From Betaproteobacteria bacterium (lineage in GTDB: Bacteria; Pseudomonadota; Gammaproteobacteria; Burkholderiales; Casimicrobiaceae), in the NCBI GenBank assembly GCA_016716425.1, contig JADJWJ010000020.1, forward strand, positions 62,001-126,000: 64,000 bases of DNA, given 5' to 3'. The notes under the pieces are model-generated. The model was not told the DNA's origin and searched no databases. It saw only the letters and a program-made list of their open reading frames with translations. A program made the position numbers and the translations under genes. Numbering within the stretch: position 1 is the first letter of the stretch; each line of letters begins with the position of its first letter. Positions 8,820-19,099 of the stretch are shown here, in pieces.

Positions 8820-9635
8820 ATGGAATTCGGGGGCAAGGTAGCAGTCATCACCGGCGCGGCCAGCGGCATCGGTCGGGCGGTTGCGGTCCAGATGGCGCGG
8901 CGCGACGTGCGCGCGATGGCGCTCGTCGACATGGGCGAGGCCATCGAGGACGTCGCTGCCGACGTGAACAAGACGGCGGGCCGGCGCGTTGCCATTCCGT
9001 TCCGCGGCGACACCACCGACGACGCGTTCCGCCGCTCGGTGTTCGACGCCATCTCCGCCGAGTTCGGCACGGTCACGCTGTGCGTGCCGGCCGCCGGCAT
9101 CACGCGCGACGACCTCGCGGTCCGGATGGACAAGGAGACCGGCAAGGCGCGCATCTACCCGGTCGAGCGGTTCCGGCAGGTGGTCGAGGTGAACCTCGTC
9201 GCACCGGTCTACTGGTCGCTCGAGATGATCGGGCGCATCGCCGAGGAGCGCGCCGCGAACGGCCTGAAGAAGTGGCAGCCGTCCGAAGGCATGCAGGGCG
9301 CGATCGTGTTCATCGGCTCGGTGTCGTCGCAGGGCAACCGCGGCCAGATCTCGTACGCGAGCACCAAGGCGGGCCTCGAGGGCGCCGCGGCGACGATCAT
9401 GAAGGAGGCCGTGTACTACGGCGTGCGCTGCGGCTTGATCCATCCGGGCTTCACCGACACGCCGATGGTCCGCGCGATGGGCGACGACTACATCAGCAAG
9501 CACATCCTGCCGTTCACGCAGCTGTCGCGGCTCATCCGCCCGGACGAGATCGCCGACGCGATCTGCTTCATGCTCGCGAACTCCGCGGTGAGCGGCGAAC
9601 TCTGGGCGGACGCGGGCTGGCATCCGCCGGCGTAG
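8820..9635 (+). CDS. Short-chain dehydrogenase/reductase
   Basis: 271-residue classical SDR. TGAASGIG (11-18) binds the nucleotide, Ser near 167-170 (FIGSVSSQG) and YASTK (Tyr179, Lys183) are the catalytic residues, and HPGFTDTPM follows as expected. The usual NNAG motif is replaced by PAAG (90-93), and a 20-residue insert (NGLKKWQPSEGMQG) precedes the catalytic strand. The start follows a GGGAGCGGGC ribosome binding site. The substrate cannot be assigned. The 3' end converges on the aminotransferase gene across a perfect hairpin. Confidence 0.85.
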   Translation: MEFGGKVAVITGAASGIGRAVAVQMARRDVRAMALVDMGEAIEDVAADVNKTAGRRVAIPFRGDTTDDAFRRSVFDAISAEFGTVTLCVPAAGITRDDLAVRMDKETGKARIYPVERFRQVVEVNLVAPVYWSLEMIGRIAEERAANGLKKWQPSEGMQGAIVFIGSVSSQGNRGQISYASTKAGLEGAAATIMKEAVYYGVRCGLIHPGFTDTPMVRAMGDDYISKHILPFTQLSRLIRPDEIADAICFMLANSAVSGELWADAGWHPPA

Positions 9636-9662
9636 CGCGCGTAGCAATTCAAGTTCCACAGG

Positions 9663-9712
9663 GAGACGCAGAGGCGCAGAGGAGTTCGCCTTCCTCTGCG
9701 CCTCTGCGTCTC
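9663..9712. terminator. Bidirectional hairpin between converging genes
   Basis: Perfect 21-bp inverted repeat, 9663-9683 against 9692-9712, with an 8-base loop and a short T-run on the right. It is made of GCAGAGGC-type units and lies 27 bases past the SDR stop and 22 bases past the aminotransferase stop, so it can terminate both. A degraded relative is at 11919-11981. Confidence 0.6.
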
Positions 9713-9734
9713 TTTGTGAAAAGCCGTTCCCGCG

Positions 9735-11045
<1,311 letters not shown>

Positions 11046-11411
11046 TCAGGCGGGCGCGGTGGCGACCACCTGGATTTCGACCTTGTAGTCCGGGTGCGCG
11101 AGCGCGGCCGCAACCGTCGCCCGCGCCGGCGTGTGGCCCGGCACGACCCACGCTTCCCACGCGGCGTTGAGCGTCGGGAAGTCGGCCATGTCGGGCAGGA
11201 AGATCGTGGCCGACAGGAGGCGCGTCCGGTCGCTGCCGACCTCGGCGAGCAGGCGGTCGATCGCCGCGAGCACCTGCTTCGTCTGCGTTGCCATGTCCGC
11301 CTTGCCGTCGTCCGCGACCTGTCCGGCGAGGTAGACCAGGCGCTCGCCGCCGGGGGTGAGCACGACGCACTCGGACAGGCGCTTGCCGACGTGGCGGCGT
11401 TCGATGGGCAT
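11046..11411 (-). CDS. RidA family reactive imine/enamine deaminase
   Basis: 121-residue YjgF/YER057c/UK114-type protein that hydrolyses reactive enamine/imine intermediates released by PLP enzymes. Visible features are LVYLAGQVADDG, QVLAAIDRLLAEVG, FLPDMADF and the active-site-lining arginine in HTPARATV. The ATG at 11411 (MPIERRHV) matches the family start; longer upstream starts would overlap the divergent promoter region. It is first in an operon with the PLP aminotransferase, which fits its protective role. Members of this subgroup vary in substrate. Confidence 0.85.
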   Translation of the reverse strand: MPIERRHVGKRLSECVVLTPGGERLVYLAGQVADDGKADMATQTKQVLAAIDRLLAEVGSDRTRLLSATIFLPDMADFPTLNAAWEAWVVPGHTPARATVAAALAHPDYKVEIQVVATAPA

Positions 11412-11473
11412 GTTGGTATCCTGTGACGCGAAGTGGGCCGGAACCGGAATTCTATAGGCAAACGCACGGAGCA

Positions 11474-11851
11474 ATGAGCGCTCGACTTGCATTGCTGCTC
11501 GGGGCCGTCGCGATGTTCGTCGCCGTGGCGGCGGGCGCGTTCGGCGCGCACGCGCTGAAGGGACGGCTCGCGCCGGACATGGCGGCCGTCTGGCAGACTG
11601 CCGTCCAGTACCAGGCGTGGCATGCGCTTGCCCTCGTCGGCGTCGGGCTGCTGCGGCTGCAATGGCCCGGGCGCCGCGGCGTTGCGCTCGCCGGCGGGTT
11701 GTTCGCCGCCGGCATCGTGCTGTTTTCGGGCAGCCTGTACGTTCTCGCGCTCACCGGCGTGCGCGGCTTCGGCGCCATCACGCCGTTCGGCGGCGTCGCG
11801 TTCCTGGCCGGCTGGGCCGTCCTCGCGTGGAGCGTCGTGCGGCGCGACTGA
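11474..11851 (+). CDS. DUF423 family inner-membrane protein
   Basis: 125 residues, four predicted membrane helices. It carries the DUF423 (YgdD-like) hallmarks GAFGAHALK near residue 25, QTAVQYQAWHALAL, and the C-terminal GGVAFLAGWAVLAW. Function is unknown across the family. It is divergent from ridA, with 62 bases between the two start codons; the ATG at 11474 follows a short GGAG. Confidence 0.85.
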   Translation: MSARLALLLGAVAMFVAVAAGAFGAHALKGRLAPDMAAVWQTAVQYQAWHALALVGVGLLRLQWPGRRGVALAGGLFAAGIVLFSGSLYVLALTGVRGFGAITPFGGVAFLAGWAVLAWSVVRRD

Positions 11852-11918
11852 CCGGATCGACGTCGGCACAACCGACGACGCGGAGTCGACGCTTCCGGGC
11901 GAAGGCGATCACCGCAGA

Positions 11919-11981
11919 CGCAGAGTCACCGAGAAGAGCCACGGGACGCGGCGTCCGGTTGCCGTTCTCGGCGTCTCTGCG
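11919..11981. repeat. Degenerate hairpin repeat between converging genes
   Basis: CGCAGAGTCACCGAGAA (11919-11935) pairs with 11965-11981 at 14 of 17 positions. It shares the GACGCAGAG / CTCTGCGCCTC vocabulary of the hairpin at 9663-9712 and also lies between converging genes. Confidence 0.4.
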
Positions 11982-12005
11982 CCTCCTGTGAGCCTTTGCC
12001 TTCGC

Positions 12006-13028
12006 TCAATCCACCTTCGCGCCCGAGGCCTTGATGATCCGCGCGTACTTCGCCTGCTCGCGCGCGATGAACTGCGCGAATTGCTCGGGCGCGTTCGGCG
12101 CGGGCTCGGCGCCGTCCGCCACGATCTTCGCCCGCACGTCGGGCGCGTTCAGGATCTTCGCCACGTCGGCGTTCCACTTCGCGACGATCGCCGGCGGTGT
12201 CCCCGCCGGCGCGAAGAAGCCGTACCACGTCGAGATGTCGAAGCCGGGCAGTCCCGCCTCGGCCATCGTCGGCAGGTCGGGCACCAGCGGCGAGCGGCTG
12301 GCGGTGGTCACGGCCAGCGCCTTCAGCTTGCCGGCCTTGACCTGCGCCATCGCGTTGGCGAGGTTGTCGAACATGAACTGCGTGTCGCCGGCGAGCAGCG
12401 CCTGCGTCGCCGGCGCGGCGCCCTTGAACGGGATGTGGACGGCATCCGTGCCCGTCTCGACCTTGAACAGCTCGCCCGCGAGGTGCCCGGCGCTGCCGTT
12501 GCTGCCCGAGCCGAACGACAGCTTGCCCGGGTTGGCCTTCGCGTAGGCGAGGAATTCCTTGACGCCGTTCACCGGCGAATTCGCGTTGACGACGAGGACG
12601 TTCGGCGTGATCGCGATCAGCGTGATCGGCACGAAGTCCTTCGCCGCGTCGTACGGCATCGACCTGTAGAGGCTGGGATTGACGGCGTGCGTCGACAGCG
12701 CGCCCATCAGGATCGTGTAGCCGTCCGCCGGCGACTTGGCGACGAGGTCCGCACCGATGTTGCCGCCGGCGCCCGGCTTGTTCTCGACGACGACCGGCTG
12801 TCCCCAGGCCTCGGTCAGCTTCTGCGCGATCAGGCGGCCGGTGATGTCGAGCGAGCCGCCGGGCGGGAACGGCACGACCATCTTCACCGTTTTCGTCGGG
12901 TAAGCCTGCGCGTGCGCGGGGACGGACGGCAACAGCACGGCACCCGAGGCGAGCGCACCGACGAGCGCGGCGGCGACGCCGCGGCCGCGTGTAACACGAT
13001 GTAACAGCTGGATCACGAGGAACTCCAC
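12006..13028 (-). CDS. Bug family (TctC-like) periplasmic solute receptor
   Basis: 340 residues. A signal peptide ends near AHAQAYP, then the Bug fold: MVVPFPPGGSLDITGRLIAQ (Pro-Gly loop that grips a carboxylate), VENKPGAGGNIGAD, and FMFDNLANAMAQVKAGKLKAL. These receptors bind carboxylates, amides or aromatic acids, usually for a TctAB tripartite carrier, and are hugely expanded in Burkholderiales. No TctA/TctB genes are adjacent, so it is an orphan receptor, which is common for the family. It is divergent from the RND operon and converges with DUF423. Confidence 0.9.
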   Translation of the reverse strand: MEFLVIQLLHRVTRGRGVAAALVGALASGAVLLPSVPAHAQAYPTKTVKMVVPFPPGGSLDITGRLIAQKLTEAWGQPVVVENKPGAGGNIGADLVAKSPADGYTILMGALSTHAVNPSLYRSMPYDAAKDFVPITLIAITPNVLVVNANSPVNGVKEFLAYAKANPGKLSFGSGSNGSAGHLAGELFKVETGTDAVHIPFKGAAPATQALLAGDTQFMFDNLANAMAQVKAGKLKALAVTTASRSPLVPDLPTMAEAGLPGFDISTWYGFFAPAGTPPAIVAKWNADVAKILNAPDVRAKIVADGAEPAPNAPEQFAQFIAREQAKYARIIKASGAKVD

Positions 13029-13175
13029 GGGTAATGGGCGATCGGATGGATTCTAGCAATCGCCGCGCTGCCGGGCCTCGCGGGTTTGGAGGCCGGCGGC
13101 GCACGCGGGCATAATGCCCGATTGTGCCTGCCGATCGGGCATGACCCTCGCAAGGCCAAGGTGACCATTAAGCCG

Positions 13176-14396
13176 ATGAGCAAAGCCGCCGTTTCCGTCG
13201 TCGTGATCGTTGCGGTGCTGGCCGCGGCCGGAGGCGGCTACTGGTTCGGCACGCAGCGCCCGCCAATGCCGACGGCGGGCGGCGCCGGCGGGCCGGGAGG
13301 CGCGGCGTCGGCGCCGGGAAAGGGTGGACCGGGCGCGCCTGCGGGCGGGCCGCCGCCGACCGCCGTCGAGGTGGCGAAGGTCGCCACGGTGCCGATGCCC
13401 CAGACCATCACGGCCGTGGGCAGCCTGCGCTCGGACGAGTCGGTCACGTTGCGGCCGGAAACCGCCGGACGCATCAGCGCGATCACCTTCCAGGAAGGGC
13501 AGCGCGTCGCGAAGGGGGCGCCGCTGGTGAAACTCGACCCCGCCATACCGCAGGCGGAGGTCCAGCAGGCGAAGGCGAACCTCACGCTCGCCCGCGCCAA
13601 GTTCGACCGCGCGGTCGACCTGGCGAAGCGCAGCTTCATCTCGGGCCAGGCGAGGGACGAGGCGGAGAACAACCTCAAGGTCGCCGAGGCCGCGCTGCAG
13701 CTCGCCGAGGCGAAGCTCGCGAAGACCGAACTCAAGGCGCCGTTCGCGGGCATCATCGGGCTGCGCTCCGTTTCCATCGGCGACTACGTGAAGGAAGGCG
13801 CGGACCTCGTGAACCTCGAGGCGATCGACCCGCTCAAGGTCGACTTCCGCGTGCCGGAGACGTACCTGCGCCAGGTGCAGGTCGGACAGTCGCTCGAGGT
13901 CACGCTCGACGCGTTGCCGGGGAGCACGTTCGACGGCAAGGTGGTCGCGGTCAATCCGCTGGTCGACGCCGCCGGACGGTCGGTCGTGATCCGCGCGCAG
14001 GTGCGCAACCAGGACACGACGCTGCGGCCGGGCATGTTCGCGCGCGTGCGCCTCATCACGCGCCAGCAGGCCGACGCGCTGGTCGTGCCCGAGCAGGCGC
14101 TGATGCCGCAGGGCAACGAGCAGTACGTGTTCAAGGTCGTCGACGGCAAGGTCGTGCGCACGAAGGTCGAGACCGGGCAGCGGCGCGATGGCAGGGTCGA
14201 GGTGGTGTCCGGCCTCGCGCCGGGCGACACCGTTGTGACGGCGGGCCACCTCAAGGTGCGCGACGGCAGCGCGGTTCGCGTCGCGGGCGCCGACGCCGGC
14301 AAGGGCAGGGAGGCGACAGCCGCCGATGCGCCGCCGGCGGGCGCCGCCACGCCGGTGAAGGCCGACGGCCCGTCGTCGCGCGCGCCGAAGAGCTGA
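13176..14396 (+). CDS. RND efflux periplasmic adaptor (membrane fusion protein)
   Basis: 406 residues. An N-terminal anchor (AVSVVVIVAVLAAAGGGYWF) is followed by a Gly/Pro-rich linker, then lipoyl, hairpin and beta-barrel domains: SVTLRPETAGRISAI, alpha-hairpin from about residue 125 to 185, and the second lipoyl half KTELKAPFAGIIGLRSVSIG. It bridges the inner-membrane pump to an outer-membrane TolC-type channel. I chose the ATG at 13176 (MSKAAVSV); longer frames begin in the divergent intergenic region. It is followed 28 bases later by the pump gene. No outer-membrane factor is encoded nearby, so the complex must borrow one. Confidence 0.92.
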   Translation: MSKAAVSVVVIVAVLAAAGGGYWFGTQRPPMPTAGGAGGPGGAASAPGKGGPGAPAGGPPPTAVEVAKVATVPMPQTITAVGSLRSDESVTLRPETAGRISAITFQEGQRVAKGAPLVKLDPAIPQAEVQQAKANLTLARAKFDRAVDLAKRSFISGQARDEAENNLKVAEAALQLAEAKLAKTELKAPFAGIIGLRSVSIGDYVKEGADLVNLEAIDPLKVDFRVPETYLRQVQVGQSLEVTLDALPGSTFDGKVVAVNPLVDAAGRSVVIRAQVRNQDTTLRPGMFARVRLITRQQADALVVPEQALMPQGNEQYVFKVVDGKVVRTKVETGQRRDGRVEVVSGLAPGDTVVTAGHLKVRDGSAVRVAGADAGKGREATAADAPPAGAATPVKADGPSSRAPKS

Positions 14397-14424
14397 TGCG
14401 CGGTCCCGCCCGCGGAACGTCACG

Positions 14425-17400
14425 ATGACGCTGCCCGAGATCTGCATCAAGCGGCCGGTGTTCGCGACGGTGCTGTCGCTCGTCGTCCTGCTGGTCGGCC
14501 TCATCTCGTACCAGCGGCTGTCGGTGCGCGAGTACCCGCGCATCGACGAGCCCGTCGTCAGCGTCAACACGACGTACCGAGGCGCGTCGGCCGAGGTGGT
14601 CGAGTCGCAGGTGACGAAGATCCTCGAGGACTCGCTGTCCGGCATCGAAGGCGTCGAGATCATGACGTCGCAGAGCCGCTCCGAGCGCAGCAACATCAAC
14701 GTCCGCTTCCGGCTGACGCGCGATCCCGACTCCGCCGCCGCGGACGTGCGCGACAAGGTCGCGCGGGTGCGGGCCCGGTTGCCGGAGGCGGTCGACGAGC
14801 CGGTGATCGCGAAGGTCGAAGCCGACGCCTTCCCGGTCATGTACATCGCCGTGCAGGCAGGGTCGCAGACGCCGCTGCAGGCGTCCGACTACGTGGCGCG
14901 CTACATCAAGCCGCGGCTGTCGGTGCTGCCCGGCGCGGCCGACGTGCGCATCTTCGGCGAGCGGCAGGTTTCGATGCGCGTGAACCTCGACCGCACCCGG
15001 CTCGCCGGCTACCGGCTGACCGTGCAGGACGTCGAGGACGCCATCCGCCGCCAGAACGCCGAGATCCCGGCCGGACGCATCGAGTCGACCGCGCGCGAGT
15101 TCACCGTCGTCGCCGAGACGGACCTGCAGTCGCCCGAGCAGTTCGGGCAGATCATCGTCGCCAACGTCGGCGGCTACCCGGTGCGCATCCGCGACGTCGG
15201 CTCGGTCGCGATCGGCGCACTCGACGAGCGGGTGATCTCGCGCTACAACGGCAACCCGTCGCTCAACATCGGCGTGGTCAAGCAGGCGGTCGCCAACCCG
15301 CTGGAGCTGTCCGTCGCCGTGCGGGCGGAGGTCGACAGGATCAACGAGAACCTGCCGCCGGGGATGAAGCTCGTCGTCGCCTACGACACGTCGGTGTTCA
15401 TCGACCGCTCGATCGCGGCGGTGTTCTGGACGGTCGGCGAGGCGATCCTGCTGGTCGTGCTGGTGATCTTCTTCTTCCTGCGCAGCCTGCGCGCGACGAT
15501 CATCCCGATCGTCACCATCCCGGTTTCGCTGGTCGGCGCGTTCGCGCTGATGTACTTCTTCGGCTTCACGATCAACACGCTGACGCTGCTCGCGATGGTG
15601 CTCGCGATCGGTCTCGTCGTCGACGACGCGATCGTGGTGCTCGAGAACATCTACCGCCACATCGAGAGCGGGATGCCGCGCATGCAGGCGGCGATGCAGG
15701 GCAGCAAGGAGATCGCGTTCGCCGTCATCGCGATGACGCTGACGCTGACGTCGGTGTTCGCGCCGCTCGCCTTCGCGACCGGCCGCACGGGGCGGCTGTT
15801 CATCGAGTTCGCGCTGACGCTGGCCGGCGCAGTGATGGTCTCGGGGTTCGTCGCGCTGACGCTGACACCGATGATGTGCTCGCTGCTGCTCAGGCACGAG
15901 GCGAAGCACTCGTGGCTCTACAACCGGATCGAGGCCGGCTTCGAGGCGTTCACGCGGGGCTACCGCCGGCTGCTGACCGCCGCGCTGCATGCCCGCTGGG
16001 TCGTCGGCATCGGCTGGCTGGCGACTCTCGCTGCGGGCGGCGTGCTGTTCCTGACGTTGAAGTCGGAGCTGACGCCCATCGAGGACCGCGGCGTGATCTT
16101 CGGGCTGGTCTCCGCGCCTCAGGGCTCGACGCCGCAGTACACGGCCGACCAGCTGAAGCCCATCGAGGCGTTCTACGCGGGCGTACCGGAGGCGTTCGCA
16201 TTCACCGCGATCTCCGGCTTCCCGACCGTCGTCGACGGCAATGCGATCCTGCGGCTGAAGCCGTGGGAGGAGCGCACGAAGAAGCAGCAGCGGATCGCCG
16301 ACGAGCTGCGGCCGAAGTTCGCGTCCGTTCCCGGCGCGCTCGCGTTCCCGATCAACCCGCCGTCGCTCGGCCAGGGCTTCCGCTCGACGCCGATCGAGTA
16401 CGTGATCATGTCGCAGGTGCCGTACCCCGAGCTGCAGCGCGTCGTCGACCGCTTCCTGGAGGAGGCGCGCAAGATCCCCGGCGTGCAGAACCTGCAGATC
16501 GACCTGCGCCTGAACACGCCCGAGGTACGGGTCAACATCAACCGCGACAAGCTGGGCGACATCGGCGTCAACGTCGACACCGTCGGCCGCACGCTGGAGA
16601 CGATGCTGGGTGGCCGCCAGGTCACGCGGTTCAAGCGCGACGGCGAACAGTACGACGTCGTCGTGCAGGTCGCGCCGCTCGACCGGGCCACGCCCGCCGA
16701 CATCAGCGAGATCTACGTGCGCGCGCGCGACGGGGGCATGGTGCAGCTCGCGAACCTCGTCGACGTGAGGGAGGGCGTGGCGCCGCAGTCGCTCAACCAC
16801 TTCAACCGGCTGCGCGCGGTCAAGGTCACCGGCACGCTGGCGCCCGGGTACACGATCGACGACGCGCTGAAGGCGCTGGACGAGGTGGCGAAGCGCGTGC
16901 TGCCGCCGACCGCGCAGACCAGCCTCGACGGGCAGTCGCGCGAGTTCCGCGCGTCGGGCACGGAGATCTACTTCACCTTCGTGCTGGCGCTCTTCTTCAT
17001 CTACCTCGTGCTGTCCGCGCAGTTCGAGAGCTTCGCGCACCCGTTCGTCATCATGCTGTCGGTGCCGCTGTCGATGACCGGCGCGCTGTTCGCGCTCTGG
17101 CTGACCGGCGGCACGCTCAACATCTACAGCCAGGTGGGCCTCATCACGCTGGTCGGGCTCATCACCAAGCACGGCATCCTGATCGTCGAGTTCGCGAACC
17201 AGCTGCGCGCGAAGGGCGAGGACCTGATGACGGCGATCGTCGACTCGGCGACGCTGCGGCTGCGCCCGATCCTGATGACGACCGGCGCGATGGTGCTGGG
17301 CGCGGTGCCGCTCGCGCTCGCGACCGGCGCCGGCGCCGAGTCGCGCACTCAGATCGGCTGGGTGATCGTCGGCGGGATGGCGTTCGGCACGGTGCTGACG

Positions 17401-17529
17401 CTGTTCGTGGTCCCGGTCGCCTATTCGCTGGTCGCGCGGCGGGCGCACGTCGAGGCGCACGGCATGGAGGAGGTGCCGGCGGCCATCGCGGCGCACGTGC
17501 CGCGTCCGCAGCCGGGGCACGCCGACTGA
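14425..17529 (+). CDS. RND efflux transporter permease (HAE1/AcrB-type)
   Basis: 1034-residue inner-membrane proton antiporter with the duplicated 6+6 helix RND layout. The proton-relay residues are present: Asp400-Asp401 in LVVDDAIVVLENIYRH (TM4) and Lys915 in LVGLITKHGILIVEF (TM10). The two large periplasmic loops lie at about residues 35-335 and 560-860. With the adaptor gene just upstream it forms a two-gene efflux operon. Sequence resembles the MexK/MdtBC-like branch, exporting drugs or other amphiphiles, but the substrate is not predictable. The C-terminal tail is His/Pro-rich and likely disordered. Confidence 0.93.
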   Translation: MTLPEICIKRPVFATVLSLVVLLVGLISYQRLSVREYPRIDEPVVSVNTTYRGASAEVVESQVTKILEDSLSGIEGVEIMTSQSRSERSNINVRFRLTRDPDSAAADVRDKVARVRARLPEAVDEPVIAKVEADAFPVMYIAVQAGSQTPLQASDYVARYIKPRLSVLPGAADVRIFGERQVSMRVNLDRTRLAGYRLTVQDVEDAIRRQNAEIPAGRIESTAREFTVVAETDLQSPEQFGQIIVANVGGYPVRIRDVGSVAIGALDERVISRYNGNPSLNIGVVKQAVANPLELSVAVRAEVDRINENLPPGMKLVVAYDTSVFIDRSIAAVFWTVGEAILLVVLVIFFFLRSLRATIIPIVTIPVSLVGAFALMYFFGFTINTLTLLAMVLAIGLVVDDAIVVLENIYRHIESGMPRMQAAMQGSKEIAFAVIAMTLTLTSVFAPLAFATGRTGRLFIEFALTLAGAVMVSGFVALTLTPMMCSLLLRHEAKHSWLYNRIEAGFEAFTRGYRRLLTAALHARWVVGIGWLATLAAGGVLFLTLKSELTPIEDRGVIFGLVSAPQGSTPQYTADQLKPIEAFYAGVPEAFAFTAISGFPTVVDGNAILRLKPWEERTKKQQRIADELRPKFASVPGALAFPINPPSLGQGFRSTPIEYVIMSQVPYPELQRVVDRFLEEARKIPGVQNLQIDLRLNTPEVRVNINRDKLGDIGVNVDTVGRTLETMLGGRQVTRFKRDGEQYDVVVQVAPLDRATPADISEIYVRARDGGMVQLANLVDVREGVAPQSLNHFNRLRAVKVTGTLAPGYTIDDALKALDEVAKRVLPPTAQTSLDGQSREFRASGTEIYFTFVLALFFIYLVLSAQFESFAHPFVIMLSVPLSMTGALFALWLTGGTLNIYSQVGLITLVGLITKHGILIVEFANQLRAKGEDLMTAIVDSATLRLRPILMTTGAMVLGAVPLALATGAGAESRTQIGWVIVGGMAFGTVLTLFVVPVAYSLVARRAHVEAHGMEEVPAAIAAHVPRPQPGHAD

Positions 17530-17659
17530 GCCCGGCCCGGCGCCGGGCGGCCGCGGGCCGGGTGCCCGCTCCGCGCCGCCCCTGCCGCCTCGCACCGCGT
17601 CGTCCCGGGGCTGCGCGTCCGCGGCCCCGGGGGCGCCGTCCCGCGCCGGCGAAGTTCCT

Positions 17660-17689
17660 TTGTGACAGTTGTCACATTTGCAATAGAAT
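17660..17689 (+). promoter_or_regulatory. ugp promoter with overlapping palindromic operator
   Basis: TTGTGA (17660-17665), 18-base spacer, TAGAAT (17684-17689). A perfect palindrome TGTGACA-GT-TGTCACA (17661-17676) covers the -35 box and half the spacer, a position suited to a repressor. The AGGAGG ribosome binding site is at 17728-17733 and the ugpB ATG at 17739. No Pho-box-like direct repeat was seen. Confidence 0.6.
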
Positions 17690-17738
17690 CGTAACCACAA
17701 CAAGGCAAGCTTCCCGGCTTGACACTCAGGAGGAACCC

Positions 17739-19061
17739 ATGACCCGTATTTCCCGGAATCTGGCGCGAATCGCCCTCGTCGCCGCGCTGTCCGCCGGCAG
17801 TGCGTCGGCGCAGGCCCAGGTCGAGATCCAGTGGTGGCATTCGATGGGCGGCGCGCTGGGCGAGGCGCTCAATGGCCTGGCGAACAAGTTCAACGCCAGC
17901 CAGAAGGACTACAAGATCGTCCCGACCTACAAGGGATCCTATCCGGAGTCGATGACCGCCGCGATCGCGGCCTTCCGCGCGGGCAATGCGCCGCACATGC
18001 TGCAGGTGTTCGAGGTGGGCACGGCCACGATGATGGCGGCCAAGGGCGCGATCGTGCCGGTGGCGACGGTGATGGCGAACGCCAAGGAGCCGTTCGACCC
18101 CAAGGCCTACCTGCCGACCGTCACCGGCTACTACACGGACCTGCAGGGCAACATGCTGTCGTTCCCGTTCAACAGCTCGACGGTGATGTTCTACATCAAC
18201 AAGGACGCGTTCAAGAAGGCCGGACTCGATCCCAACAAGGCGCCGCGCACCTGGAAGGAGCTTCTGGCCGCGGCGGAGAAGCTCAAGGCCTCGGGGCAGG
18301 AGTGCGTCTACACGACCAGCTGGCCGTCTTGGATGCACATCGAGAACTTCAGCGCCTGGCACAACGTGCCGATCGGCACCAAGCAGAACGGCATGGGCGG
18401 GCTCGACACGGAGTTCACGATCAACTCGCCGCTGCACGTCCGCCACATCGCGATGCTGAGCGACATGTCCAAGAAAGGCCTCTTCACCTACGCGGGGCGG
18501 ACCAACCAGGGCGACGCCAAGTTCTCCAGCGGCGAGTGCGCGATGTTCAGCGGCAGCGCGGGCGCCCAGGCGGGCATCAAGAAGGCCGCCAAGTTCGACT
18601 GGTCGATCAACTTCATCCCGTACCACGACGACGTCCCCGGCGCGCCGCAGAACTCCATCATCGGCGGGGCATCGGTGTGGGTGATGGGCGGCAAGAAGCC
18701 CGACGAGTACAAGGGCGTGGCCAAGTTCCTGGCGTTCCTGTCGCAGCCGGAGATCCAGATGGAGTGGCACACGTCGACCGGCTACGTGCCGATCACGCAG
18801 GCGTCGTACGAGCTGACGCGCAAGTCCGGTTTCTACGACAAGAATCCGGGCGCGGACATGCCGGTGCGGCAGCTCACCAACAACGTGCCGACCGCGAACT
18901 CCAAGGGCCTGCGCTTCGGCAACTTCGTCCAGGGCCGCACGGTGATCGAGGAAGAGCTCGAGAACGCGTTCGCGGGCAAGAAGGAGCCGAAGGCCGCGCT
19001 CGACGACGCCGTAAAGCGCGGCAACGAGATCCTGCGCCAGTTCGAGGCGGCGAACAAATAG
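17739..19061 (+). CDS. ugpB: sn-glycerol-3-phosphate ABC transporter, periplasmic binding protein UgpB
   Basis: 440 residues. A signal peptide ends near SASAQAQ and is followed by VEIQWWHSMGGALGEALNGL, the characteristic UgpB opening that binds glycerol-3-phosphate. FPFNSSTVMFYINKDAFKKA, PRTWKELLAAAEKL and the Trp-rich SWPSWMHIENFSAWHN segment also match UgpB. The start has a perfect AGGAGG five bases upstream. It is the first gene of the ugpB-A-E-(membrane protein)-C-Q operon, so the system takes up G3P and glycerophosphodiesters. A terminator-like hairpin immediately follows the stop codon. Confidence 0.93.
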   Translation: MTRISRNLARIALVAALSAGSASAQAQVEIQWWHSMGGALGEALNGLANKFNASQKDYKIVPTYKGSYPESMTAAIAAFRAGNAPHMLQVFEVGTATMMAAKGAIVPVATVMANAKEPFDPKAYLPTVTGYYTDLQGNMLSFPFNSSTVMFYINKDAFKKAGLDPNKAPRTWKELLAAAEKLKASGQECVYTTSWPSWMHIENFSAWHNVPIGTKQNGMGGLDTEFTINSPLHVRHIAMLSDMSKKGLFTYAGRTNQGDAKFSSGECAMFSGSAGAQAGIKKAAKFDWSINFIPYHDDVPGAPQNSIIGGASVWVMGGKKPDEYKGVAKFLAFLSQPEIQMEWHTSTGYVPITQASYELTRKSGFYDKNPGADMPVRQLTNNVPTANSKGLRFGNFVQGRTVIEEELENAFAGKKEPKAALDDAVKRGNEILRQFEAANK

Positions 19062-19073
19062 CCAGCTGACCGG

Positions 19074-19097
19074 AAAGGGCGCCGCGGCGCCCTTTTT
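19074..19097 (+). terminator. Intercistronic attenuator between ugpB and ugpA
   Basis: AAAGGGCGC-CGCG-GCGCCCTTT forms a 9-bp stem (19074-19082 / 19087-19095) ending in a T-run to 19097. The ugpA ATG is at 19100, so the hairpin occupies the ribosome-binding region of ugpA. It looks like a partial terminator or translational block that lowers permease expression relative to the binding protein. Confidence 0.65.
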
Positions 19098-19099
19098 CC

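Noticed and set aside
14251..17703. Very long minus-strand open frame opposite the RND pump
   Set aside because: Arg/His/Asp-rich translation with no motif. It is the antisense shadow of a well-supported RND permease in GC-rich DNA.
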